Notes under the pieces: generated by a model
The model's database searches: none
The model's input: the letters and a program-made list of their open reading frames with translations, nothing else
Told to the model about the DNA's origin: nothing
Part shown: positions 51,270 through 59,949 of the stretch, piece after piece
How the letters are laid out: each line of letters begins with the position of its first letter
Numbering within the stretch: position 1 is the first letter of the stretch
Position numbers and translations under genes: made by a program
From: Longimicrobiaceae bacterium
Lineage (GTDB): Bacteria; Gemmatimonadota; Gemmatimonadetes; Longimicrobiales; Longimicrobiaceae
Length of the DNA: 64,000 nt
Assembly: GCA_030146875.1 (NCBI GenBank)
Contig: JASLAX010000041.1
Span: 6,935-70,934, forward strand
Direction of reading: 5' to 3'

Positions 51270-52877
51270 TCAGGGATCGGGATCGGGGATGACCGTCACG
51301 GTGAAGGTGACCGACTGGTCCTGGAAGGTCGCCGTCGCGGTGTAGACGCCCGGTGCCGACAGGATGAGGTACGCCTCGCTGCAATGCGGTGGCGACCCGC
51401 CGATGATGGGAGGTGTCGTGTCCTCCAGGTGCGCCGCGCTATGCCAGCTCACCGGCGCCGAGAGCACATACCCGCCAGAGTCCTCCACGCACGCGCTCAT
51501 CAGGTTGGAGTAGACGAACTCCCCTCGGAGCGTGAGCACCTGGGCGTCGCCGCCACGCTTCACCAGCCGCAGCCTCTCGGTCGTAGTGGGGACCACCCGG
51601 ACGTGGAAGAAGGTCCGCCGGTCCCCGATCTTCACGTACACGGGCGAGGACCCGTACTCCGACGAGAAGAACTCCGCCGTCACACGTCCATCCGGCTGTG
51701 TGAAGCGGCCGACGCGGTAAATATTGCCCACCCCGGTCACGAACCAAGCCGCCGGCGCACCCTGGATCGGCCTCCCGTCGAGCAGCGTCAGCTTCGCCGT
51801 GAGCAGCAGCCACCGCTCGAGCTGCACGTTGGTGTTCTGCGGGAGGACCTCCTCGAGCCGGAAGTCGGTGCCGAGCGCCGCGGTGCCGGTGAAGCGCACG
51901 TTCATGGCGGGGCCCGCGCTGGCCACCAGCGCCTCCGCGCTGTCCACGCGCAGGCCCAGGGTCCACCGCGTGCGCGCGATCCCGGCGGCGTCGGTGATGC
52001 TGCTCGCGGGCGTGGCGCTGCCGGCGCCTGCGGGGACCGACCAGGCCACCGCTACCCCGGCCACGGGGTTGCCGAACCGGTCCACCAGCCGGACCGCGAC
52101 GGAGTCCGCCAGCGGCGCCCCCACGATCCCCTGGCGCGACGTGGCTCCCACCGGCTCCATGGCGGCGGGGGCGTCGGCGACCGCCGTGGCCGCCACGCGC
52201 AGCGAGGGCGCCGCCTCCCCACCCGTGGCCACCCGCACCTCCACCCGCTGGCTGTCGGCGGCCGAGGTCCCCAGCGTCCACCGCGTCCGCGCCATCCCCG
52301 CCGCGTCCGTGGTGGCCGCCGCCGCGTCCACCGCGCCCCCGCCGGCGGCGACCCGGAAGGCGAGCGCCACCCCCGCCAGGGGGTTGCCGAAGCGGTCCAC
52401 CACCCGGACCGCCAGCGGCTCCGGCAGCGGCGCGCCCACGACCCCGCTCTGCGCCGCGCCCGCCACCGCCCGCACCTCCGCCGGGGAGTCCGCCTGCGAC
52501 GACGCGCGGAACGTCGCCTGCACAGCGGCGCGGCCGGCCAGGACGCGCACCTCCACGCGCTGGCTGTCGGCCACCGACGGCCCCAGCGTCCAGCGCACGC
52601 GCGCCAGCCCTCGCGCGTCCGTCGCCAGGTCCGCGCCGGCCAGCGAGCCGCCGCCGCGCGCCGTCCACACCACCGGCCTTCCCGCCACGGGCCGGCCGGC
52701 CTCGTCGAGCGCCCTCACCACCAGCGGCGCGGCGAGCTCGCGGCCCACGGTGCCGCTCTGCCCGTCCCCGGACGCGGCCTCAGCGGCGGCGGGCGTGGTG
52801 AGCCGGGGGGCGGTGCCGTCGTCGCAGCCGGCGGAGAGCGCCAGCAGGAGCAGCGGGGCGAGCCGCGTCGTGCGCAT
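51270..52877 (-). CDS. Lipoprotein with three Ig-like (Big_1) domains and a distinct C-terminal region
   Basis: 535 residues from ATG 52877 (an in-frame ATG at 52889 would add four). Signal with lipobox SAGC. Residues about 30-330 hold three Big_1 repeats very like those of the gene at 47468 ('VVDRFGNPLAGVALAFRVAAGGG', 'DAAGMARTRWTLG'). The last 200 residues are unlike the repeats, have three cysteines and lower GC, and may be a binding domain gained separately. A promoter lies upstream on the minus strand. Confidence 0.8.
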   Translation of the reverse strand: MRTTRLAPLLLLALSAGCDDGTAPRLTTPAAAEAASGDGQSGTVGRELAAPLVVRALDEAGRPVAGRPVVWTARGGGSLAGADLATDARGLARVRWTLGPSVADSQRVEVRVLAGRAAVQATFRASSQADSPAEVRAVAGAAQSGVVGAPLPEPLAVRVVDRFGNPLAGVALAFRVAAGGGAVDAAAATTDAAGMARTRWTLGTSAADSQRVEVRVATGGEAAPSLRVAATAVADAPAAMEPVGATSRQGIVGAPLADSVAVRLVDRFGNPVAGVAVAWSVPAGAGSATPASSITDAAGIARTRWTLGLRVDSAEALVASAGPAMNVRFTGTAALGTDFRLEEVLPQNTNVQLERWLLLTAKLTLLDGRPIQGAPAAWFVTGVGNIYRVGRFTQPDGRVTAEFFSSEYGSSPVYVKIGDRRTFFHVRVVPTTTERLRLVKRGGDAQVLTLRGEFVYSNLMSACVEDSGGYVLSAPVSWHSAAHLEDTTPPIIGGSPPHCSEAYLILSAPGVYTATATFQDQSVTFTVTVIPDPDP

Positions 52878-52924
52878 GGGGGCCTCCATCTATCGGGACC
52901 GCGTGGCCTTCGAGGGCGATTCTA

Positions 52925-52953
52925 AGCGTACCGTGTCGCCCCTTAAAGGTCAA
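52925..52953 (-). promoter_or_regulatory. Promoter of the Ig-like lipoprotein gene
   Basis: On the minus strand TTGACC (52953-52948) and TACGCT (52930-52925) are 17 bases apart; the gene start is about 48 bases on. Confidence 0.6.
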
Positions 52954-53023
52954 TCGTCTTGTCGTGCAGCCGGGGCCGCGCGCCGCGGCCCCGCCGGGCC
53001 GAAGGAGGCGGAGGGCCGGCCGC

Positions 53024-53053
53024 TTGACACTGCGCCCGCCCGACCGGCAGAAT
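53024..53053 (+). promoter_or_regulatory. Promoter of meaB, giving a probably leaderless mRNA
   Basis: TTGACA (53024-53029), 18-base spacer, CAGAAT (53048-53053). The meaB ATG begins only 6 bases after the -10, where transcription should start, and no ribosome site precedes it. Confidence 0.65.
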
Positions 53054-53059
53054 TCCGCC

Positions 53060-54145
53060 ATGCAGACCGACCTGGACACCTCGCGCGAGCAGGAGCTGCT
53101 CGCCCGCTTCCGCGCCGGCAAGCGCGTGGCGCTGGCGCGCGCCATCTCCATCGTGGAGGACGGCCGCCCCGGCTTCGAGGCGATCCTCCACGACCTGCAC
53201 CCCCAGATGGGCCGCGCCCACCGGATCGGCCTCACCGGGCCGCCCGGGGCGGGGAAGTCGACGCTCACGTCGAAGCTCGCCCTGGCGCTGCGCGAGCGGG
53301 ACGAGCGGGTGGGGATCGTCGCCGTGGACCCGTCCTCCCCCTTCACCGGGGGGGCGCTGCTGGGCGACCGCATCCGGATGAACAACGTCTCCACCGATCC
53401 CGGCGTCTTCATCCGCTCCATGGCCACCCGCGGCGCGCTGGGCGGCCTGGCGACGACCACCAAGGAGGTGGCGGACGTGATCGACGCCTTCGGCTTCGAG
53501 CGCGTGATCATGGAGACGGTGGGCGTGGGCCAGTCGGAGCTGGAGATCGCGGGCACCGCGGACACCACCGTCGTGGTCCTGGTCCCCGAATCGGGAGACT
53601 CCATCCAGGCCATGAAGGCGGGGCTGATGGAGGTGGCGGACGTCTTCGTGATCAACAAGGCCGACCGCCCCGGCGCCGACCGGCTGGCGCAGGAGATCGA
53701 GGTGATGCTGCACATGCGCCTGGGAGAGGCGCAGCCCGCCGTGGCCGGCCACCACGGCGTGTCGCTCAGGACGGTCGGGCGCGCGGCGCGGGACCGGGCG
53801 CGCGAGGCGGCGGACGAGACGGGGACGTGGGCCATCCCCGTGCTGAAGGCCGTGGCCCAGACGGGGGAGGGGCTCGACGAGCTGCTCCGAACGCTGGACC
53901 GGCATCGGGTGTATCTGGAAGGGAGCGGCGAGCTGTCGCGCCGGCGCCGCCGGCGGCTGGCGGAGCGGGTGCGCGCCGTGGTGGAGCGGCGGTTGCAGCG
54001 CCTGGCGTGGCGGAGCGGGCCGGGGGAGGCCATCCTCGAAGCCTCGCTCCCTGCGCTGGAGACGGGGGCCGAGTCCCCGTATGCCGTGGCCGGGCGCATC
54101 GTGCAGGCACTCGGGGTGAACCCCCACCAGGGAATGGACCGATGA
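53060..54145 (+). CDS. meaB: Methylmalonyl-CoA mutase-associated GTPase MeaB
   Basis: 361 residues from ATG 53060. MeaB/ArgK is a G3E-type GTPase that loads and protects the adenosylcobalamin of methylmalonyl-CoA mutase. Walker A 'GPPGAGKST' at 60-68; 'DPSSPFTGGALLGDRIRM', 'ETVGVGQSELEI' and 'NKADRPGADRLAQEI' are family signatures. The upstream in-frame sequence reads as promoter, so the ATG is used, likely without a leader. Its TGA overlaps the ATG of the mutase gene. Confidence 0.95.
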   Translation: MQTDLDTSREQELLARFRAGKRVALARAISIVEDGRPGFEAILHDLHPQMGRAHRIGLTGPPGAGKSTLTSKLALALRERDERVGIVAVDPSSPFTGGALLGDRIRMNNVSTDPGVFIRSMATRGALGGLATTTKEVADVIDAFGFERVIMETVGVGQSELEIAGTADTTVVVLVPESGDSIQAMKAGLMEVADVFVINKADRPGADRLAQEIEVMLHMRLGEAQPAVAGHHGVSLRTVGRAARDRAREAADETGTWAIPVLKAVAQTGEGLDELLRTLDRHRVYLEGSGELSRRRRRRLAERVRAVVERRLQRLAWRSGPGEAILEASLPALETGAESPYAVAGRIVQALGVNPHQGMDR

Positions 54146-55917
54146 GCGTAGTCGAGCGCGACGCCCCCGCGGCGGAGCTTCTGGACCGGATCCGCGACAA
54201 GGAGCGGGAGCTGGAGGCGCTGCGCGCCTCGCTGGCCGCCTGGGAGGGCGCCTGCGAGCGGGCGCCCAAGCGCCTCCCCAACCGCGCCGAGGCCGCGCGC
54301 GGCGCGACCTCCGACGTGGAGTACACCTCCGTCTCGGGCCGCCCGGTGGAGGCCATCTACACCCCCCTCGACCGGCCGGAGCCATCCGCCGAGGAGGCGG
54401 CGTACCACACCGAGGCGCTGGGGCTGCCGGGCGAGTTCCCGTTCACGCGGGGGCCGTACGGCACCATGTACCGCACCCGGCTGTGGACCATGCGCCAGTT
54501 CGCCGGCTTCGGCACCGCCGAGGAGACCAACGCGCGCTACCACTTCCTGCTGGGGCGCGGCCAGACGGGGCTCTCGGTGGCGTTCGACTTCCCCACGCTG
54601 ATGGGCTACGACTCGGACCACCCGCGCTCGCTGGGCGAGGTGGGGAAGTGCGGGGTCGCCATCTCGTCGCTCGACGACATGGAGACGCTCTTCCACGGGA
54701 TCCCGCTGGACAGGGTCTCCGTGTCGATGACCATCAACGGGCCCGCCATCATCCTGTTCTGCTTCTACATGGTGGCGGCGGAGAAGCAGGGCGTGTCGTT
54801 CGACCAGCTCCGCGGCACCGTCCAGAACGACATCCTGAAGGAGTACCAGGCGCAGCACGCCTGGGTGTACCCGCCGGAGCCGGCGCTGCGGCTGGTGATC
54901 GACATGTTCGAGTGGGCGTCCAGGAACGCCCCCAAGTACAACCCCATCTCCATCTCGGGCTACCACATCCGCGAGGCCGGCTCCACCGCCGGGCAGGAGC
55001 TGGCGTACACGCTCCGCAACGGCTTCGAGTACGTGGAGCGGGGGATCGCGCGCGGGCTGGACGTGGACGACTTCGCGCCCCGCCTGTCGTTCTTCTGGGA
55101 CGTGCACAACGACTTCTTCGAGGAGATCGCCAAGTTCCGCGCCGCCCGCCGCATCTGGGCGCGCCGCCTGCGCGACGTGTACGGGGCGAAGAACCCGGAG
55201 AGCTGGCGCCTGCGCACCCACGCGCAGACGGCCGGGGTGACGCTCACGGCGCAGCAGCCGGAGAACAACATCGTCCGCGTGGCCTACCAGGCCATGGCGG
55301 CGGTGCTGGGCGGAACGCAGTCGCTGCACACCAACTCCATGGACGAGACGCTGGCGCTCCCCACCGAGCGCGCGGTGCAGATCGCCCTGCGCACGCAGCA
55401 GGTGCTGGCCTACGAGACGGGGGTGCCCAACGCCATCGACCCGCTGGCGGGGTCGTACTACGTGGAGGCGCTCACCGACCAGCTCGAGGCCGAGGCCGAG
55501 GCGATCTTCGCCGAGGTCGACGAGCTGGGCGGGGTGGTGCCGGGGATCGAGGTGGGCTACTTCCAGCGCGAGATCTCGCGCTCGGCCATGCGCCAGCAGC
55601 GCGAGATCGAGAGCGGGGACCGCCTGATCGTGGGCGTGAACGAGTTCACCATCGAGGGCGAGGAGATCGAGATCCCGCTCCTCAAGGTCACCGAGGAGGC
55701 CGAGCGCCGCCAGCGCGAGCGGATGCGCCTGATGCGCGAGCGCCGCGACCAGGGCCGCGTGGACGCCACCCTGAAGGCGCTGCAGGACGCCGCCCGCGCC
55801 GGCGAGAACGTGGTGCCGCCGATGCTCGACGCGGTCCGCGAGTACGCCACCCTCTACGAGATCCGCGCGTCGATGGAGGAGGTCTTCGGCGCCTACCAGG
55901 AGCCGGTCTTCTTCTGA
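54142..55917 (+). CDS. Methylmalonyl-CoA mutase, catalytic (large) subunit without B12 domain
   Basis: 591 residues from an ATG overlapping meaB (ATGA). The substrate-binding TIM barrel of methylmalonyl-CoA mutase: 'GPYGTMYRTRLWTMRQFAGFGTAEETN', 'VSMTINGPAIILFCFYMVAAE', 'ISISGYHIREAGSTAGQELAYTL' and 'SLHTNSMDETLALPTERAVQIALRTQQVL'. The cobalamin-binding domain is absent; the matching small subunit is encoded at 62558-62986. A short coiled coil (about 12-45) precedes the barrel. A terminator follows at 55939. Confidence 0.95.
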   Translation: MSVVERDAPAAELLDRIRDKERELEALRASLAAWEGACERAPKRLPNRAEAARGATSDVEYTSVSGRPVEAIYTPLDRPEPSAEEAAYHTEALGLPGEFPFTRGPYGTMYRTRLWTMRQFAGFGTAEETNARYHFLLGRGQTGLSVAFDFPTLMGYDSDHPRSLGEVGKCGVAISSLDDMETLFHGIPLDRVSVSMTINGPAIILFCFYMVAAEKQGVSFDQLRGTVQNDILKEYQAQHAWVYPPEPALRLVIDMFEWASRNAPKYNPISISGYHIREAGSTAGQELAYTLRNGFEYVERGIARGLDVDDFAPRLSFFWDVHNDFFEEIAKFRAARRIWARRLRDVYGAKNPESWRLRTHAQTAGVTLTAQQPENNIVRVAYQAMAAVLGGTQSLHTNSMDETLALPTERAVQIALRTQQVLAYETGVPNAIDPLAGSYYVEALTDQLEAEAEAIFAEVDELGGVVPGIEVGYFQREISRSAMRQQREIESGDRLIVGVNEFTIEGEEIEIPLLKVTEEAERRQRERMRLMRERRDQGRVDATLKALQDAARAGENVVPPMLDAVREYATLYEIRASMEEVFGAYQEPVFF

Positions 55918-55938
55918 TCGTCCTTACGTAGACATCGG

Positions 55939-55979
55939 AAGCGGCGCGGCCGCCCTCCCCAGGGCAGCCGCGCCGCTTT
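55939..55979 (+). terminator. Terminator of the meaB-mutase operon
   Basis: AGCGGCGCGGC (55940-55950) pairs with GCCGCGCCGCT (55967-55977), with an inner GCCCT/AGGGC hairpin and TT after. Confidence 0.78.
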
Positions 55980-56094
55980 GAACGTCCCTCCGCCGCCTCC
56001 CCGGACTCCCAGAACTCCCCCCCAACCGTCCCGTCGGCACGAGACGGCACTCTGCCGCCCGGGACTTCTCGCGCGGCGGGCGACGGGAGAGGGG

Positions 56095-56169
56095 GGAGAC
56101 GCGGAGAGCGCGGAGACGCGGAGAACTTCGCTCCGTTTTTTTCCGCGTCTCCGCGTCCTCCGCGTCTCC
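56095..56169. repeat. Modular CGCGGAG intergenic repeat, copy D (module 1 only)
   Basis: A 28-base left arm (56095-56122, GGAGACGCGGAG units) and a 28-base right arm (56142-56169) are inverted copies with two mismatches. The loop holds GAACTTCGCTCCG and a seven-T run. It lies between the mutase gene and the end of the convergent aminotransferase gene, where it could also work as a terminator. Confidence 0.8.
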
Positions 56170-56195
56170 GCGTGGAAAAGCGTAGCCGCGGGTCC

Positions 56196-57383
56196 CTACG
56201 ACAGCCTGGCGAAGCGTTCGACGGCGCCGAGGAGCGTCTCGTCCTTCTTGCAGAAGCAGAAGCGGACCTGCTGCGCTCCGTCCTGGGGCCGGTGGTAGAA
56301 CGAGCTGCCGGGAACGCAGGCCACGCCCACGTCCTTCACCAGGTGCATGGCGAACTCCACGTCGTTCCGGAAGCCGAAGCCGGAGATGTCGGTCATCACG
56401 TAGTACGCGCCCTGTGGCCGGATCACCCCGAATCCCGCCTTCTCCAGCGCGGGAAGGAAGAGGTCGAGCCGCGCCTGGTAGTCGGTGCGCAGGTGGTCGT
56501 AGTACTCCGGCGGCTGGGAGAGCGCGAAGGCGCCCGCGGCCTGCAGGGGAGCCGCCGCGCCGACCGTGAGGAAGTCGTGCACCTTCCGGATCGCGTCGGT
56601 GATGTGCGGCGGCGCGATGCAGTAGCCGACCCGCCAGCCGGTCACGGAGTAGGTCTTGGACATCGAGTTGACGACGACGGTCCGCTCCCGCATCCCGTCG
56701 AGCTGCGCCATGCAGATGTGCCTGGCCGGCGTCCCGTCCTCGCGCGTGTAGAGGATGTGCTCGTAGATCTCGTCGGTGATGCACAGCACGTCGTGCTCGA
56801 TGCAGAGGTCCGCGATGAAGCGCATCTCCCGCTCCGAGTAGACCTTGCCGACCGGGTTGTTGGGGTTGCAGACGATGATGGCGCGCGTGCGCTCGTTGAA
56901 GGCGGCGCGGAGCTCGTCCGGGTCGAAGCTCCAGGCGGGGGCGTGGAGGCGCACGTAGACGGGCTTCGCGCCGGAGAGGATGGCGTCGGGCGCGTAGTTC
57001 TCGTAGAACGGCTCGAAGACCACCACCTCGTCGCCCGGGTTCACCGTGGCCATCAGCGCGGCGATCATCCCCTCGGTGGAGCCGCAGGTCACGGTGACCT
57101 CGCGCTCGGGGTCGATCTCCAGCCCCAGGTACCACGCCGTCTTGCGCGCCAGCGCCTGGCGGAAGTCGCGCGAGCCCCAGGTGATGGCGTACTGGTTCAC
57201 GTCGCCCGCGATGGCCTCCCAGGCGGCGCGCTTGATGTCCTCCGGGGCGGCGAAGTCGGGGAAGCCCTGCGCCAGGTTCACGGCGCCGTGCTGCAGCGCC
57301 TGCCGCGTCATCTCGCGGATCACGGACTCGGTGAAGCGGCTGGCCTTCTCGGAGACGTGCACGCGGCGGGCGACGGTGGTCAT
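56196..57383 (-). CDS. Class I/II PLP-dependent aminotransferase (methionine/kynurenine/glutamine type)
   Basis: 395 residues from ATG 57383. Fold-type I aminotransferase with 'AVNLAQGFPDFAAPEDIKRAA', 'VTCGSTEGMIAALMATVNPGDEVV', 'NPNNPVGKVYSEREM' and the PLP lysine in 'NSMSKTYSVTGWRVGY'. The QGFPDF motif and length match the kynurenine/glutamine transaminase K and methionine aminotransferase group. Amino-acid preference cannot be fixed from sequence. Neighbours give no clue. Confidence 0.9.
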   Translation of the reverse strand: MTTVARRVHVSEKASRFTESVIREMTRQALQHGAVNLAQGFPDFAAPEDIKRAAWEAIAGDVNQYAITWGSRDFRQALARKTAWYLGLEIDPEREVTVTCGSTEGMIAALMATVNPGDEVVVFEPFYENYAPDAILSGAKPVYVRLHAPAWSFDPDELRAAFNERTRAIIVCNPNNPVGKVYSEREMRFIADLCIEHDVLCITDEIYEHILYTREDGTPARHICMAQLDGMRERTVVVNSMSKTYSVTGWRVGYCIAPPHITDAIRKVHDFLTVGAAAPLQAAGAFALSQPPEYYDHLRTDYQARLDLFLPALEKAGFGVIRPQGAYYVMTDISGFGFRNDVEFAMHLVKDVGVACVPGSSFYHRPQDGAQQVRFCFCKKDETLLGAVERFARLS

Positions 57384-57496
57384 GGGCGGGCGGCGGCGGG
57401 TGGTGAAGAATGGCGGGAGGAGAGAAGGTAACGGCACCCGCTCCCGCCGTACAACCCGCCCCGCCGCCGCGTGCCAGCCCGGGTCGGTCGGGAGCC

Positions 57497-57525
57497 TTGT
57501 ACGCGGCCTCGGGGGGCCTTAGCTT
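57497..57525 (+). promoter_or_regulatory. Promoter of the Ig/PQQ lipoprotein gene
   Basis: TTGTAC (57497-57502), 17-base spacer, TAGCTT (57520-57525), 77 bases before the ATG. Confidence 0.7.
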
Positions 57526-57602
57526 GTGGCCCGCAGCCTCCCTTCCCGCAGGCGCTTCGGCCGCTCCTCCCCCGCCATCCGTTCACCACTCCGCTCCAGA
57601 CG

Positions 57603-59777
57603 ATGATCCCGACCTATCGTTCCGCGGCCGCGCCCCGGCCGCGCGTCCGGCGCCCGCGCCCTCTCTGCGCCGCGCGCGGCCTCTCCGCGCTCCTCCTGGC
57701 CGTCCTGCCGGCGTGCGGCGGCGACGGCGGGGGAGGGGGGACCGGCGGCGAGCCGGTGGCGGCGGTCACCGTCTCGGGCGCTCCGGCGGCGCACGTCATG
57801 GCCGGCACCACCGTGCAGCTCACCGCCACGCCCACCAGCGCCTCGGGCGCCGCGCTCTCCGGCCAGGCGGTGACCTGGGCGTCCGGCGACACCGCCATCG
57901 CGAAGGTCTCCTCCACGGGCCTGGTGAACGTGACCGGAGCGGGGCTGGTCGCGATCACGGCCCGCGCCGGCGGCAGCGAGGGCTCGGCCACGCTGGACGC
58001 CCGCGTGGGGGGGCCGCTGGGCCCGGCGGGAGGAACGCTCGACCTGCTGGGCGGGCGCATCCGGCTCGTCGTACCCGCCGGGTCGCTGCGGGCGGCGGCG
58101 GCGATGCTCTTCCGGCCCGCGACGGCGGTGCCGGCGGAGCCGCGGCTCGTGCCCGGGACGGTGTACGAGCTGGGCCCACAGGTGTTCGACTTCAACCCGC
58201 CCGCCACGCTCACGCTGGCGTACGACCCCGCGCGGATCCCGGCAGGGGTGCCGGAGTCCACCCTGCAGCTCTACACCATCCTCAACACGCCCGGGCGCGG
58301 CGAGTACTGGGACCTGGTGCGGGAGAGCGCGGTGGACGTGACCCGGCGCACCGTGTCCGGACCCATCCACTCCGGCGGGCGCTACGCCATCGTGGGTACC
58401 GGCGCGCAGACGGTGTCCATCGTCGGCGAGCTCGCGGGCGGCGCCATCTTCGTGGGGCAGACGCGCTCGCTCGCGGCCGTCGCGGTCTCGGCCGCCGGCG
58501 ACACCCTGCACGGGCGAACCTTCGCGTGGACCACCTCCGACGCCACGCGCGCGACGGTGGACGGCTCCGGCAAGGTTACGGGCCTGGCCGCGGGGCAGGT
58601 GAGCATCACCGCCGCGCTGGACGGCCAGCAGGCCAGCGTCACCATCAACGTGCTGCCCGCCGTCACCGTCGGTTGGACGCACACGGGGGACTGGTCCACG
58701 CACCAGGGAAGCGGGCGCCACGACGCCCACGTCTCGTCCATGCTGGACCCGGCGGCCTTCCGCGAGCTGTGGACGAAGACCATCCCCGGCGGGCTGCCGC
58801 TCAACGCGGCGGCGACCGGCGCCGGCAAGGTCCACGTGTCGCAGGGCTCCATCTTCGTCACCACGCAGCGGCTCACCGTGCTGGACGCCGCCACCGGCGA
58901 GGAGCGCTGGGCCCGCACCTTCACCGGCGTTCGCACGCTGAGCGGGGCCGCGTTCGGCGGCGGGCGCGTGTACCTGCTCACGCCGGTGGTGAACGGGGCG
59001 GAGCTCTGGTCGCTGGACGCGGAGGACGGCACCCTGCGCTTCCGGACGCCGTACGGCGATGCCCAGGCCACCTGGCCGGCACCCGTCGTCTCGGGCGGCG
59101 GGGTGTTCACCGGCGGGGGGCCGCAGGGCGGGGTGATGCGGTTCGACGCGGTCACCGGGGCGCCGTCGTGGCACGTGCCGCTCCTGGCGACCGACCGGTG
59201 GAGCCCGGCGGTGGTGGGGGACCGGGTGCTGGTCTACGGCGCTCCCGGGGACGGCTTCGCGGGGATGACGGCGCTGAACGCCGCCGACGGCAGCGTGGCC
59301 GCGACCCTCCCGGCGGCCCACAACCCGTCGGAGCGCACGCCGGTCCTGGGCAGCCTGAACAACGTGCTCGCCACCTCCACCGGCGCCCTCACCTCCACGG
59401 CCATCCAGGCGGGCGGCGCCTCGTGGTCGGTGGCCGGGTTCTTCCCCCGCCTGCCGGTGGTGGGCGGGGGGACCGTCTACACGGTGAAGGACCGCGTGGT
59501 CGCCGCGTATCGCGAGAGCGACGGCACGCAGCGGTGGACGTGGACACCGCCCTCGGGCGAGCCGTGGGTGAGCATGGTGGCCGCCGACAACCTGGTCTTC
59601 GTCACCACCGAGACCCCGTTCGCTCCGGTGTCGCGGATGGCCACCTTCGCGCTGGATGCGGCCACCGGCCGGCAGGTCTGGACGTACCCCGCGGGCGGCC
59701 ACCTCTCCGTGAGCGCGGAGGGTACGCTGTTCATCGCCACGCAGTCGGGAACCCTGGTCGCCATCGCGCTGCGGTAG
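57603..59777 (+). CDS. Lipoprotein with Big_2 Ig domains and PQQ-like beta-propeller
   Basis: 724 residues from ATG 57603; the signal ends in lipobox 'VLPAC' followed by a glycine-rich linker. Residues about 45-130 form a Big_2 domain ('GTTVQLTATPTSASGAALSGQAVTWASGDTAIAKVSSTGLVNVTGAG'), about 140-270 a ZU5-like domain ('GPAGGTLDLLGGRIRLVVPAGSL'), about 275-355 a second Big_2. The rest (about 365-724) is a PQQ-type propeller with repeats of 'LDAATGEERWARTF', 'FDAVTGAPSWHVPL' and 'LDAATGRQVWTYPAGGH'. Secreted or surface protein; no active site visible. Confidence 0.85.
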   Translation: MIPTYRSAAAPRPRVRRPRPLCAARGLSALLLAVLPACGGDGGGGGTGGEPVAAVTVSGAPAAHVMAGTTVQLTATPTSASGAALSGQAVTWASGDTAIAKVSSTGLVNVTGAGLVAITARAGGSEGSATLDARVGGPLGPAGGTLDLLGGRIRLVVPAGSLRAAAAMLFRPATAVPAEPRLVPGTVYELGPQVFDFNPPATLTLAYDPARIPAGVPESTLQLYTILNTPGRGEYWDLVRESAVDVTRRTVSGPIHSGGRYAIVGTGAQTVSIVGELAGGAIFVGQTRSLAAVAVSAAGDTLHGRTFAWTTSDATRATVDGSGKVTGLAAGQVSITAALDGQQASVTINVLPAVTVGWTHTGDWSTHQGSGRHDAHVSSMLDPAAFRELWTKTIPGGLPLNAAATGAGKVHVSQGSIFVTTQRLTVLDAATGEERWARTFTGVRTLSGAAFGGGRVYLLTPVVNGAELWSLDAEDGTLRFRTPYGDAQATWPAPVVSGGGVFTGGGPQGGVMRFDAVTGAPSWHVPLLATDRWSPAVVGDRVLVYGAPGDGFAGMTALNAADGSVAATLPAAHNPSERTPVLGSLNNVLATSTGALTSTAIQAGGASWSVAGFFPRLPVVGGGTVYTVKDRVVAAYRESDGTQRWTWTPPSGEPWVSMVAADNLVFVTTETPFAPVSRMATFALDAATGRQVWTYPAGGHLSVSAEGTLFIATQSGTLVAIALR

Positions 59778-59840
59778 GGGGTACGCCGGGCGGGAGGGGC
59801 ATGGGCCCCTCGCGTCCGCCGCGGCGACGTGGGACCGGGA

Positions 59841-59880
59841 CGGCCCGGCGGCGGGGACTCGCGTTCCCGCCGCCGGGCCG
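59841..59880 (+). terminator. Terminator after the Ig/PQQ lipoprotein gene
   Basis: A perfect 15-bp stem, CGGCCCGGCGGCGGG (59841-59855) with CCCGCCGCCGGGCCG (59866-59880), and a 10-base loop. No T run. Confidence 0.65.
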
Positions 59881-59949
59881 TCAGGAATCGTGGCCCCCGG
59901 ACGTTTCCATCCCGTGCCGCCGGTGTCGTCCACCCGCTCCCGAAGTCGC

